From NCBI GenBank assembly GCA_024123955.1, contig CP099652.1, forward strand, positions 1,302,001 to 1,366,000: 64,000 nucleotides of DNA. Reading direction: 5' to 3'. The notes under the pieces were generated by a model. It ran no database searches. It had not been told where the DNA came from and saw only the letters and a list, made by a program, of their open reading frames with translations. Positions 1-8,918 of the stretch are shown piece after piece. Both the position numbers and the translations under genes were made by a program. Position 1 is the stretch's first letter, and each line of letters begins with the position of its first letter. The DNA is from Oxalobacteraceae bacterium OTU3CINTB1. GTDB taxonomy: Bacteria; Pseudomonadota; Gammaproteobacteria; Burkholderiales; Burkholderiaceae_D.

Positions 1-1404
1 CGTGCCGTTGGCCACGCCCGCGTACAGCTCCGGCGTGGTGACGAAGCCGCTCTTGTAGCCGACCCGGCGCTCGCTCATGGCGGCGTTGAAGCCGACGCGG
101 TAGTCCCAGCCCATGACCGCGCCCTCGTCGGCGACGACGATGCGGTTGGTGTTCTGGCGGTCGTGGGTGCCGGCCGTGCCCAGTTCGTCCAGGCTCCACG
201 TCAGCGCCAGGTCCTGGCCGGTGACGCCGGCCACGGCCGGCACGCCGCCGCTGCCGCCCGGATACCACTTGCTGCTGCGGTTGATGAACAGCGGCTTGCG
301 CACGCCGGGGTTGAGTTTGTCGTAATCGGTTTGCGCGCCGAACACCTGCGGCGGATTGAGCGCGTCGATGTAGGACTCGGTGTTGAGCATTTCCACGGTG
401 AATAGCTTGTCGTCGCCGTGGCGGATCGAGGCTTTGGTGAACAGGGTGGTTTGCTTGTTGTCCGGCAGCAGTTGCGGGTAAATGGTCGGGTCGAGGATGC
501 AGGTCTTGGCGCCGGCGCCGGAGGCCTTGGTCGAGGCCAGGCTGTACGGCGCGTCGTAGTTGCTGCCGCAGCCCGTGGACCAGTACGGGTTGCCGGTGGC
601 GGTGGTCGGCTTGCCGTTGTTGTAGACGGTGTAGTTGGCCGGCGACGAGGACGAGCCCGAGGTGTTGCTGGTGAAGACGGTGCCGCCCAGTTGCGCGATG
701 CGTTCCGGGTCCCAGATTTCCGGACGGCTCTTTTGCATCAGCGACGTGCGGCGCTGCATGTCGAACGAGGCGAAGACGTTCCAGCCATCCTTTTTCAGGT
801 CGCCGGTGCCGCCGGTGATGGACACGCGCTGCTGCTCGCCGCCGCCGGAGCGTTGCGGCTTGACGATGCCGGCGCTCAGGCTGACCTTGTTGACGGTGCG
901 CTTGGTGATGAAGTTGATGACGCCGGCGATGGCGTCGGTGCCGTAGATGGCCGAGGCGCCGTCGCGCAGCACTTCGACCCGCTCGACCGCGCTCATCGGC
1001 ACGACATCGACGTTGACCGAGCTGGCGCCGATGGCTTCGTTGGGCAGGCGTCGGCCGTTGAGCAGCACCAGGGTGCGGTTGGTGTTGAGGCCGCGCATAT
1101 TGATCATGGTGCCGCCGCCCCCGCCGCCGACCGGCTCGTTGGTGGCGCCGGTGACCAGCGAGGTGGCCACCTCGGACATCGTGGTCAGGCCCTGGGCTTC
1201 CAGTTCCTCGGCCTTGTAGGTGGTCAGCGGCAGGGCGTTCTCGGTGGCGATGCGCTTGATCGACGAGCCGGTCACTTCGACGCGGGTCATGCTCTCGTCG
1301 GCTTGCTGCGTCTGCGCGTGGGCCGGGTTGGTCAGGGCCAGCACCGCCAGGGTGATGGCCGTGAGGGCGAGCCGGGGTTTGGGATTGTTCGTCGTGGTTG
1401 TCAT
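1..1404 (-). CDS. TonB-dependent receptor, N-terminal part (runs off window)
   Basis: Outer-membrane receptor for TonB-driven uptake, probably of pectin oligosaccharides given its neighbours. 468 codons are readable from an ATG at 1404, with AGGAG about 8 bases upstream, to the window edge without a stop. The first ~30 residues are a signal peptide (hydrophobic LALTAITLAVLALT, then AHA-Q). After it comes a TonB-box-like stretch (MTRVEVTGSSIKR), then a plug domain with the typical segments INMRGLNTNRTLVLLNGRRLP, VERVEVLRDGASAIYGTDAI and GVINFITKR. The beta-barrel start follows; most of the barrel lies outside the window. It is the last visible gene of the minus-strand run polygalacturonase-pectinesterase-receptor. 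Family is certain; the substrate is inferred from context only. Confidence 0.93.
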   Translation of the reverse strand, partial: MTTTTNNPKPRLALTAITLAVLALTNPAHAQTQQADESMTRVEVTGSSIKRIATENALPLTTYKAEELEAQGLTTMSEVATSLVTGATNEPVGGGGGGTMINMRGLNTNRTLVLLNGRRLPNEAIGASSVNVDVVPMSAVERVEVLRDGASAIYGTDAIAGVINFITKRTVNKVSLSAGIVKPQRSGGGEQQRVSITGGTGDLKKDGWNVFASFDMQRRTSLMQKSRPEIWDPERIAQLGGTVFTSNTSGSSSSPANYTVYNNGKPTTATGNPYWSTGCGSNYDAPYSLASTKASGAGAKTCILDPTIYPQLLPDNKQTTLFTKASIRHGDDKLFTVEMLNTESYIDALNPPQVFGAQTDYDKLNPGVRKPLFINRSSKWYPGGSGGVPAVAGVTGQDLALTWSLDELGTAGTHDRQNTNRIVVADEGAVMGWDYRVGFNAAMSERRVGYKSGFVTTPELYAGVANGT

Positions 1405-1469
1405 GTTCTAGTCTCCTATTTTTTTATAATGAAACGTCTGTGGTGAAGCGGTGAAGCCAGGTGTAACAA

Positions 1470-2924
1470 TTACGGGACGGGGTTCCAACCCTTGCCGTCG
1501 TTGAATGTGTTGAAAATCTGTTGTCTGCTGCCGAAGCGGGCCGCGACCTGTTCGGCCGTCAACTGGTGGCCCGGCGTGCGCTGGCTCAGATCCAGCGGCC
1601 GTCCCGCCAGGTCCGTGCTGCCGAATTCGCTCCAGCCGGCGCCCGGTTTTGCTTCCGGCGTCTGCGGCTTTTTCGGCGCCCAGCCCTGCGCCGCGATATG
1701 GTTGTCCATGCGGCAGTTGATAAAGCTGACGTTGTCCCAGGTCGCCGGCGGCCCCTGCCGCGCGAGGTAGGCTTTGCGCGCCGGCACATCGTTGCCCAAC
1801 GGGCCAGGACCGTGCGTCAACCGGCTGTTGAGAAACACAAACCCCGGCTCTCCGGCCGCGACGGTGCGCGCCTGCACGATGTAGCCGCCCCCGCCGGCAT
1901 GGGCGCTGTCGCCGACGGTGCGGATCTCGCTGTCCTCGAACAGCGCCGCCCGGTTGCCGCCCCAGATGAAATCCACATTGCCGGCGATCAGCGTGCGGTG
2001 GAACCACGAATAGCCTTTGACCTGGATCGTGTCCTGCTCGCTGAAGAAGCTGGCATCGCGCGCAATAAGGCGTCCCCGGTCGCTGCTGAAGACCAGCGTC
2101 TCGGCCTGGCCGCCCTTGCTGTGCGCGCGCACGGTGTTGTTGATCAAGGTGAGATGGTCGAGCGTCACCATGTCGGCATCCTCGATCAGCAACACCGAGC
2201 GGCCACCGTTGGCGGCCGGTGTCAGCGGTCCGCGGCCGGCGCCGGTGCCGGGATTGATGCCGTCGTTGTTGGTCGCTTCGAGGATGACGCCGTCGCGACT
2301 TTCGCCACGCAAAGTGATGTTGTCCTTGCCGCGCAGGTATAGCAGTTGGTCATAGCGGCCGTCGGCGATGCGGATCGACACCGGCGCCGCGCGCGGCAGT
2401 TGGCCCATCGCGTGGTTGAGCGCGCCCTGGACGGTACGGAAGTCGGCCGGACCGTCATCGTCGACGCTGAGGTTGTTGCCGGTCGGCGCCGCCGCGCGGG
2501 TGCGGAAGGTCCACGGGGCGATGCCGGCGCCGGTGAACACGCCGGCGTCGATGACGATTTCGTACTCGGTGTCGTAGTCGAGCTTGGCGCTGTGCGGGCG
2601 TATGGTCGCGGTCGCACCTTGCACGGTGATCGGCGTGTAGCGCACCACGCGCTTGTATTCCTGCTGCGGGTTGCCGATGACATCGACGTCCTCGCCGGTG
2701 CGCAGCTCGTCAACGAGCGCGCGGTCGGCGACGCGGTAGATGCGCACCGCGCCCCCGGCGCCCAGCACCGGCGGCTTGTCGAAAACGATCCGCAACGGCG
2801 TGTCGACCTGGACGTCGGCGGCGCGCGCGGCCGGCGACAGTTTCCACCGGGGCGAGTCCGCGGCGTGACCATGCAGCGGCAACGCCGCTCCAAGGAGGAC
2901 GGGAAAAAGGAGCCGCATGATCAT
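1470..2924 (-). CDS. Pectinesterase (CE8), secreted
   Basis: Removes methyl esters from homogalacturonan so that polygalacturonase can cut it. The chosen ATG at 2924 overlaps the upstream gene's stop (ATGA), giving 484 residues; an open frame extends to 2990 but would lack a signal peptide. The N-terminus MIMRLLFPVLLGAALPLHGHA is a signal peptide. A beta-sandwich-like region (about residues 30-135) precedes the right-handed beta-helix. CE8 hallmarks are seen: SEQDTIQVKG with the first catalytic-site region, GNVDFIWGGNRAALFEDS with the second catalytic Asp near residue 313, and a C-terminal ATWDNVSFINCRM strand. It is co-transcribed and translationally coupled with the polygalacturonase. Secretion to periplasm or outside is inferred from the signal peptide. 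Confidence 0.93.
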   Translation of the reverse strand: MIMRLLFPVLLGAALPLHGHAADSPRWKLSPAARAADVQVDTPLRIVFDKPPVLGAGGAVRIYRVADRALVDELRTGEDVDVIGNPQQEYKRVVRYTPITVQGATATIRPHSAKLDYDTEYEIVIDAGVFTGAGIAPWTFRTRAAAPTGNNLSVDDDGPADFRTVQGALNHAMGQLPRAAPVSIRIADGRYDQLLYLRGKDNITLRGESRDGVILEATNNDGINPGTGAGRGPLTPAANGGRSVLLIEDADMVTLDHLTLINNTVRAHSKGGQAETLVFSSDRGRLIARDASFFSEQDTIQVKGYSWFHRTLIAGNVDFIWGGNRAALFEDSEIRTVGDSAHAGGGGYIVQARTVAAGEPGFVFLNSRLTHGPGPLGNDVPARKAYLARQGPPATWDNVSFINCRMDNHIAAQGWAPKKPQTPEAKPGAGWSEFGSTDLAGRPLDLSQRTPGHQLTAEQVAARFGSRQQIFNTFNDGKGWNPVP

Positions 2925-4282
2925 TGCCGCGCGACTTTGACCGGCCAGGCCTCCGGGCCTTCCGGGAAGGGCACAAAGCGCTTGGCGCAATCGACCGCGC
3001 GCGCGTCCGGCGCGTTGAGCTGGCCGTCGAGCTTGATGGACGAAGTCTTGACCGGCGGATTGCCGTCCACCACCACATCCTTCAAGGTCAGCCGCAGCGG
3101 ATGGGCGTCGTCGTAGCCTTGCAGGATCACTTGGCCCGGCGTCAGGCTGTGCACGCTTTCCATGCGCACGCCGTTGTACGACGGAATCAGCTGGCCGGCC
3201 GGGCCGGGCTCGTAGTTGGTGTCGATATACAGCGGCCAGCGGTTGCCGCGCAGGCAGACGTTGCGATAGACGATGCCGCTGACCACGCCGCCGCGCCGGT
3301 CGTTGCTCTTGATGCGCAGGCCGGAGGTGGTGCCGTCCATGTCCAGGTCGTCCACCAGCACGTTGCGCACGCCGCCGTTGGTCTCGCTGCCGATCGACAT
3401 GCCGTGCCCGCTGTAGAAATGGTTGTGCAGGATCGAGATGTTTTCGCTCATGCCGTTGTTGCCGGCCTTGATGGCGACGTTGTCGTCGCCGGTGCGGATG
3501 TAGCTGTGAGCGATGGTCACGTTGCGCGAGGCGCCCGGATCGATGCCGTCGCTGTTGCGCGCGTCATGTGGCGTATCGATGCGCACGGCCCAGGCGGTAA
3601 AGCCGTCCACCTTGTTCAGGGCGACATGGAAGTTGGGCGAGTTGCGCAAGGTGATGCGGTACATCGTGAAGTCGCGCGCGTTGTCGATCTGGATCAGGCG
3701 CGGCACGTTCTGGCGCAGTTTTTCCTTTTGCGCGCGGCGGGCGATCTGCCACCAGGTTTCGGGCTTGCCGTCGATCCGTTCGCCGCCCTGGCCGTCGATG
3801 GCGCCGTCGCCCATGATGCCTGCGCCTCTCGCGCCGTTGACGGTGATGAAGGGACGGCAGCCCTTGCCGGCCAGGTCGAGCGTGCCGCAGGTTTTTTCGC
3901 CGGTGTCGAACAGCATGGGATTGGTGCTGGCGTACAGCGTGACGCCGGCATCCACCACCAGGGTGACGCCGTTGCTGAGCGTCAACGGGCCGGCGGTGAA
4001 GGCGGCGTTATGCTTGTCGCCGCCCGCCGCCAGGTGGACCGCGCCGCCTTGCGTGCACTGGTCGATGGCTTTCTGGATGCGCGCGGCGTCGTCGCGGCCG
4101 GCTGTCGCGGCTTCGGCGGTCACGGTCGCGCAGGACTTCGGCAGGGTGGGTTCGTGCACGTCGCGCGTGTCCTGCGCTTGTGCTGGTGGTTGAACGTACA
4201 GCAGCGCGGCGGCGATGGCCGAAGCCACCAGGGACGGTACGGGAATAGGCCGTTTCTTCGGGCCTGAATTGGCGATGCGCAT
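2921..4282 (-). CDS. Polygalacturonase (GH28), secreted
   Basis: Hydrolyses alpha-1,4-galacturonosyl bonds of de-esterified pectin. 453 residues from an ATG with GGAG 7 bases upstream. The N-terminus has a long basic n-region and a hydrophobic stretch (VASAIAAALLYV) ending at QAQ, consistent with export. GH28 motifs occur in order: NSDGIDPG (about residue 241), TGDDNVAIKAG (about 264, the two catalytic Asp), GHGMSIGSE (about 292) and RIKS (about 319). The fold is a right-handed beta-helix. It is first in a minus-strand operon with pectinesterase and a TonB receptor, a small pectin-utilisation locus. Endo- versus exo-action cannot be told from the sequence. Confidence 0.95.
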   Translation of the reverse strand: MRIANSGPKKRPIPVPSLVASAIAAALLYVQPPAQAQDTRDVHEPTLPKSCATVTAEAATAGRDDAARIQKAIDQCTQGGAVHLAAGGDKHNAAFTAGPLTLSNGVTLVVDAGVTLYASTNPMLFDTGEKTCGTLDLAGKGCRPFITVNGARGAGIMGDGAIDGQGGERIDGKPETWWQIARRAQKEKLRQNVPRLIQIDNARDFTMYRITLRNSPNFHVALNKVDGFTAWAVRIDTPHDARNSDGIDPGASRNVTIAHSYIRTGDDNVAIKAGNNGMSENISILHNHFYSGHGMSIGSETNGGVRNVLVDDLDMDGTTSGLRIKSNDRRGGVVSGIVYRNVCLRGNRWPLYIDTNYEPGPAGQLIPSYNGVRMESVHSLTPGQVILQGYDDAHPLRLTLKDVVVDGNPPVKTSSIKLDGQLNAPDARAVDCAKRFVPFPEGPEAWPVKVARQ

Positions 4283-4603
4283 GACATGTCTCCAGTTATA
4301 GGCGCTGCTTCGGCAGCGCTCACTGGAGTACCTCGCGTACTCCGCGCCGATAAGACGAGGGCCACGCGGATATGGTGGCCGAGGTCGCTCGGTGGGGTCT
4401 TGCTTGTTTCTTTGCTTGTTTCGGAAAAAAGATTAGCAGATAAGAATGAGCGAAACCATGCTTCCAGGTTCAGATGGGAAGAATCATTACGCGGATTGGT
4501 GGATTTCACAATGCCGGTCATGTCGAAACAGCGTGCGATGCCCGCTCAAAAAAGTTCTCAAAAAGATATTTCTTTAGTTTAAACTACCGCCCGCGTAGCG
4601 CGC
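4283..4603. other. Divergent intergenic region with two stem-loops
   Basis: About 320 bases between the pectin operon (minus) and the DUF5916 gene (plus). Two adjacent perfect hairpins lie just upstream of the polygalacturonase start. The first is GCGCTGC-TTCG-GCAGCGC at 4302-4319. The second is GGAGTAC-CTCGC-GTACTCC at 4325-4343. Neither is followed by a T-run, so they are not intrinsic terminators; they would sit in the 5' leader of the pectin transcript or act as operator DNA. The rest (4350-4600) is relatively AT-rich and likely holds both promoters. No gene is supported here. Confidence 0.5.
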
Positions 4604-6976
4604 TTGGCTGCGGTTGATTTGAAGGCGGCGGTGGATCATTTAATCAAAGTTTTGAGCAGAGTGGCGAGCAATGCCCGGGTCGGTGCCGGGATGCTGTTTC
4701 TTTCCGGTCTGGCCGCGATGTGCGAGGTCCAGGCGCTGGAGGCCGCAGAGCGCGAGCAGCGCAAGGTCTTGCCGCTGCCGGCGCGCCTGATCGACCACAC
4801 TTCCCCGGTGAAGATCGACGGCGCGCTGGACGAGGACGCCTGGCGCGACGCCCCGGAGTTCGACACCTTCCACGAATTCCTGCCCAACAGCGGCAACGCC
4901 GCGCCGGCCGCGCTGCGCACCACCGTGCGCCTGCTGATCGACGACGGCGCGCTGGTGTTCGGCATCCGCGCCTGGGACCCCACGCCGGAGAAACTGCGCG
5001 GCTCGCTGGCGCGGCGCGACAAGGTCGGCACGGACCAGGATTTCATCGGCATCTGGCTCGACCCGACCGGCCACGGCCGCGCCGCCCAGTTCGTGCGCGT
5101 CAACACCGCCGGCGTGCTCAACGACGGCATGTACCGCGCCGACGAGGATGAGTCCGATCTCGGTCCCGATTTCCCGATCGACGCCGCCGTCATGCGCCTG
5201 CCCGACGGCTACAGCATGGAAGTGCGCTGGCCGCTGTCGAACCTGCGCTTTCCGTACGCCGACGGCAAGGCCTGGCGCGTGATGATCGAACGCAACGTGC
5301 CGCACGCCGGCGGCCTGCTGCTGACCAGCACGCCCTTAACCACCGACACCATCGGCCATATCGGCGTGATGCAGGACATCGACGGCATGGGCGGCACCGT
5401 CGCCGCCGTGCGCGACCGCAGCTTCCTCGACATCAAGCCGGAGCTGACCTTGCGCTCGAACAGCGACACCGACGGCGCCGGCCGGCAACGCGCCAACAAG
5501 GGCAGCCTGGGCCTGGAGATCAACGCCCGCCCGCGCGCGGACATGGTCTTCAACGCCACCTTGAACCCGGACTTTTCACAGGTCGAGATCGACGAGCCGA
5601 CGTCGTCGGGCGCCAGCCGCATCGCGCTGAGCCTGCCGGAGAAGCGCGGCTTCTTCCTTGAAAGCGCCGACGTGCTGGGGCTGCCGCTGGCGGCCTTCTA
5701 CTCGCGCACGGTGGCCGACCCGGAATGGGGCCTGCGCGGCACCTGGCGCGCGGCGCAGGCCGACGCCACCGCGATGAGCCTGCGCGACCAGGAGGGCGGC
5801 ATCGTGCTGCGCGGCGGGCCGTACGAGACGGCCGAGTACGATCAAACGCGGCGTACCCTGACCAGCCTGCTGCGCGCGCGCTGGCACGCCGGCGGTACGG
5901 TGCTCGGCGCCTTCGTCTCCCAGCGCGACTATGGCGACGCCGGCAGCAACCAGGTGTTCGGCTTCGACGGCCAATGGCGCGGCGAAGGCCAGCAGGCGAC
6001 CTGGCTGCTGATGCACTCGCAGACCAGCGCCGGCTTCGTCACCGAACCGGTGGCCGACGTGGTGCGGGTGCGCTCACGCAATGGCGCCTATTTGTCGGGC
6101 AAGTACACGCACCTGTCAGAGGGCTGGTGGAACGAACTGAAGCTGGAGGCCGTCGGCCCCGGCTTCGTCAACGACAACGGTTTCGTGCCGCAAACGGGCA
6201 TCGTCAAGACCGATATCAACCTCAACCGGCGGCTGGGTCCGCAGCGGCTGGAAGTGGCGGACATGGCGGTCGAGGCGTACGAGATGGAAGCGCATCTGGG
6301 GCTGCATGAGATCCGCACGGTGTCCGATGCGTTCTCCGGCCAGCAGGCCAACCAGATCGTCGAGCGCAAGCTGCAACCGGGCATCTGGTTCCGCGCCGCG
6401 CGCCAGACGGACTTCTGGGCCAACATGGGCTTCGACCAGCAGCGCGGGCGGCGTGAAGGGCGGCTGCACGACGTGCCGGCGCTGCACTTCGGCCTGGAAA
6501 CATCGCCGCTGCCGTGGATCACCAAGCTCAGGTCCGAAGTGACCTTGGGCAAGCAGCTCGACGTCGACGCCGACCGTGTCGGCCGTGGCGGCAACGCGCT
6601 GGTGGAACTGGGCCTGCGCTTCGCCTTGCCACGCGGCTGGGCGATGGAGCTGGACCAGCGCGTCAACCGCGCCTGGGTGCAGGGCACGCTGGGGCGGCCG
6701 GCCTTCGTCGACAACGGCTGGCGCTGGCTGGGCATGTTGCACTTCACGCCAGCCGACTCGCTGCGGCTGCTGGCGCAGAACACCTCGGCGGCGCGGCGCG
6801 ACGACGGTGTGTCGGGCCTGGAGCCGTGGGCGGAACGGCAGGTGCACCGTTCGCTGCTGTATCGCCACCTGTGGCGGCACGGCCGCTCGCTATCGGTCGG
6901 CTATTCGCGCGACAAGACGCGCGCGCCGGATACGGTGAGCAAGTCGCTGACGATGAAGTTCCAGTGGGAGATGTAA
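4604..6976 (+). CDS. CBM9-like / DUF5916 outer-membrane-type protein
   Basis: Up to 790 residues. A sandwich domain at about residues 60-240 resembles family 9 carbohydrate-binding modules (VKIDGALDEDAWRDA, LVFGIRAWDP, DFIGIWLDP). It is followed by a DUF5916-type region with its signature NPDFSQVEIDEP and LSLPEKRGFFLES. The long C-terminal part is rich in alternating aromatic strands, as in a beta-barrel. Family members are thought to be outer-membrane associated; their function is unproven. The start is uncertain: the longest frame begins with TTG at 4604 without a clear Shine-Dalgarno site. GTG at 4661 or ATG at 4691 would place the hydrophobic stretch MLFLSGLAAMC closer to the N-terminus as a signal peptide. 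It is divergent from the pectin operon, so a role in glycan handling is plausible. Confidence 0.8.
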   Translation: MAAVDLKAAVDHLIKVLSRVASNARVGAGMLFLSGLAAMCEVQALEAAEREQRKVLPLPARLIDHTSPVKIDGALDEDAWRDAPEFDTFHEFLPNSGNAAPAALRTTVRLLIDDGALVFGIRAWDPTPEKLRGSLARRDKVGTDQDFIGIWLDPTGHGRAAQFVRVNTAGVLNDGMYRADEDESDLGPDFPIDAAVMRLPDGYSMEVRWPLSNLRFPYADGKAWRVMIERNVPHAGGLLLTSTPLTTDTIGHIGVMQDIDGMGGTVAAVRDRSFLDIKPELTLRSNSDTDGAGRQRANKGSLGLEINARPRADMVFNATLNPDFSQVEIDEPTSSGASRIALSLPEKRGFFLESADVLGLPLAAFYSRTVADPEWGLRGTWRAAQADATAMSLRDQEGGIVLRGGPYETAEYDQTRRTLTSLLRARWHAGGTVLGAFVSQRDYGDAGSNQVFGFDGQWRGEGQQATWLLMHSQTSAGFVTEPVADVVRVRSRNGAYLSGKYTHLSEGWWNELKLEAVGPGFVNDNGFVPQTGIVKTDINLNRRLGPQRLEVADMAVEAYEMEAHLGLHEIRTVSDAFSGQQANQIVERKLQPGIWFRAARQTDFWANMGFDQQRGRREGRLHDVPALHFGLETSPLPWITKLRSEVTLGKQLDVDADRVGRGGNALVELGLRFALPRGWAMELDQRVNRAWVQGTLGRPAFVDNGWRWLGMLHFTPADSLRLLAQNTSAARRDDGVSGLEPWAERQVHRSLLYRHLWRHGRSLSVGYSRDKTRAPDTVSKSLTMKFQWEM

Positions 6977-7111
6977 GGCGCCCCGTCTCCGGCGACAAGT
7001 GATAGCCAAAATCTATGCTGTTTTGACACGTTCCGGTCATGCGTCGCTGCTACTGTCACTGTGTTGTCCCCGCCAATTCACGCTTTCTAAACCAACGGCA
7101 CGGAGGAACAG

Positions 7112-8818
7112 ATGGGGCCAGTCCAACTCAATGTGTATTGCAACACCGACGATGCCTTTCTGATCTGGCGGGCCGGGGAGCTGCAAAACTGCATCGGCTT
7201 CGCCATCGAGCGGGTGTGGCTGGAGAGCGATGACGAAAATCGCCCACTGGATCAAGCCGAGTTCCTGGTCAACCGCGTCGGCTTCGCCAAGGATGTCGGC
7301 GGCGGGCCCGATCAGCGGCAGCCGTCGGATGTCTGGCCGTTTCAGCGTTATAGCTGGACGGACCACGAGGTGAGCTTCAATGACCGTGCCAGGTACCGGA
7401 TCGTACCGATGGTCGGAGCGCCCGGTGCCCTGGAGCCACGGGAAGAGTGGGCCAGTGCTTGGGTCGAGGTCCATGCCGTCCAGCCGGCCGGCGGACGGTT
7501 GAGCTGCTTCTTCAATCGCCCGATGGCCGCCTCGCGCTGGATGGCCAAGGTCGCCGCCGACATGGAGATCGAGACCGGGACCGAACTGGTCGAGCGGATC
7601 TCCGATGTCTCCAGCGACTTCCTGCGCGATTTCTGCGGCGGATCGCTGATCCTGGCGCTGCGCCAACTGTTCGACGACGCCGACCGCAACCCCGACATCA
7701 GCTTGTACGCTGCCCTTTTCGAGCTGGAGGACGACGAAGTCACCCAGCGGTTTTGCGACCTCGGACCGCGCGCCAATATCGTGCTGGCCAACGGCAGTAC
7801 CAAGGCCACCGAACCGGATGCCAACGCCGAGGGCCGGGCGAAGGTGCACGGGGCGGGCTGCGTCGTTATCGATCGCATGACCGCCGCTCCCGGCAAGGTG
7901 GGCGCGCTGGGGCATAACAAGTTCATCGTCGTCCTGGACGGCGACCGGCCGGTGGCCGTGTGGACCGGCTCCACCAACCTGACGCCGACAGGGCTTTTCA
8001 CCCAAATAAACAATGCGGTGCTGATCGAGAGCGCCGAGCTGGCCACGCAATACCTGGCGCAGTGGCGCCGTCTGGCCGAGGCGGGAAGCGAGGCGCCGTC
8101 GACTTTGAAGACAAGCAACGCGGCGCCGGCTGCCGGCACCACCGTGCCGGCGCAGATCGAGCCGTGGTTCACGCCAACGGTCAAGAACGCGGATCTCAAA
8201 AGTCTTCAAGCGCTGGTCGAGGCCGCGCAGGACGGCATCCTGTTCCTGTCCTTCATGCCCGGCCCGAACGGCCCGGTGCTGGATATTTTGGAGGAGCGCG
8301 CGCAAGGACAATTCGTGCGCGGCGTGCTGAACCGGTTTGTCGGCGGCGCGGAGGGCGCGCTGATGGCGGAGCTGGTCGGCGGCAGCAAGTCGGACCCGAT
8401 GAACCTGGACGTGTTCACGCCTTCCGGCATCAAGCAGCAGTTTGCGTTTTGGGCCGAGGAATTCATGCGGGGCGGGAAAATTTCGGTCCTTGTGCACAGC
8501 AAGGTGCTGTGCATCGACCCGTTCGGCGCGCACCCCGTGGTCGTCACCGGCTCGCACAATTTCTCGCAGATGGCGTCGGAAAGCAATGACGAGAACTTCC
8601 TGGTCATCGAGGGCGACCGGGGCGTGGCGGAGTCGTATGCGGCGCATATCATCTCGGTCTACGACCATTACCGCTGGCGGCAGTACGTCGCCTCCACGAC
8701 CGCCGCGGGCAGGCAGCCGTGGCAAAAGCTGGACGACAAGGCGAGCTGGCAAAAGTCCCGGCTGAACTCGGCGAAGCAACAGGCCGAATGGAAATTCTGG
8801 ATGGGCGGCTCGGACTGA
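7112..8818 (+). CDS. Phospholipase D-fold protein, two HKD motifs
   Basis: 568 residues, ATG preceded by GGAGGAACAG. Two HxK motifs of the PLD superfamily are present: H268/K270 in GHNKFIVVLDGD, followed by GSTN, and H462/K464/D469 in VHSKVLCID, followed by GSHNFS. In the first copy the Asp is one residue further than in the canonical HxKx4D. The N-terminal ~150 residues (QLNVYCNTDDAFLIWRAG...) form a beta-rich domain that I do not recognise. No signal peptide or membrane segment is seen, so it is probably cytoplasmic or exported by another route. Substrate could be phospholipid or nucleic acid; the sequence does not decide. It stands alone, between unrelated genes. Confidence 0.85.
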   Translation: MGPVQLNVYCNTDDAFLIWRAGELQNCIGFAIERVWLESDDENRPLDQAEFLVNRVGFAKDVGGGPDQRQPSDVWPFQRYSWTDHEVSFNDRARYRIVPMVGAPGALEPREEWASAWVEVHAVQPAGGRLSCFFNRPMAASRWMAKVAADMEIETGTELVERISDVSSDFLRDFCGGSLILALRQLFDDADRNPDISLYAALFELEDDEVTQRFCDLGPRANIVLANGSTKATEPDANAEGRAKVHGAGCVVIDRMTAAPGKVGALGHNKFIVVLDGDRPVAVWTGSTNLTPTGLFTQINNAVLIESAELATQYLAQWRRLAEAGSEAPSTLKTSNAAPAAGTTVPAQIEPWFTPTVKNADLKSLQALVEAAQDGILFLSFMPGPNGPVLDILEERAQGQFVRGVLNRFVGGAEGALMAELVGGSKSDPMNLDVFTPSGIKQQFAFWAEEFMRGGKISVLVHSKVLCIDPFGAHPVVVTGSHNFSQMASESNDENFLVIEGDRGVAESYAAHIISVYDHYRWRQYVASTTAAGRQPWQKLDDKASWQKSRLNSAKQQAEWKFWMGGSD

Positions 8819-8842
8819 ATCGTCGCTAGGATCGATGTATCG

Positions 8843-8878
8843 TTCCCCGGCCTGATCGCTGTCAAATCAGGCGGGGAA
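8843..8878 (+). terminator. Stem-loop after PLD gene, no U-tract
   Basis: TTCCCCGGCCTGAT and ATCAGGCGGGGAA form a 13-bp stem with one bulged G and a 9-base loop. It lies 25 bases after the PLD stop and ahead of the curlin gene. No T-run follows on either strand, so it is at best a rho-dependent or 3'-end-stabilising structure. It also overlaps the region where the curlin promoter must lie (TATACT at 8887-8892 is a possible -10 box). Confidence 0.4.
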
Positions 8879-8918
8879 GCGGCTTCTATACTCGAGAGCA
8901 TAACCTCGGGAGAAGATC

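Noticed and set aside
7023..7056. TTGACA near 7023 as promoter of the PLD gene
   Set aside because: No -10-like hexamer lies at 16-18 bases; the nearest (TACTGT) is 22 bases away.
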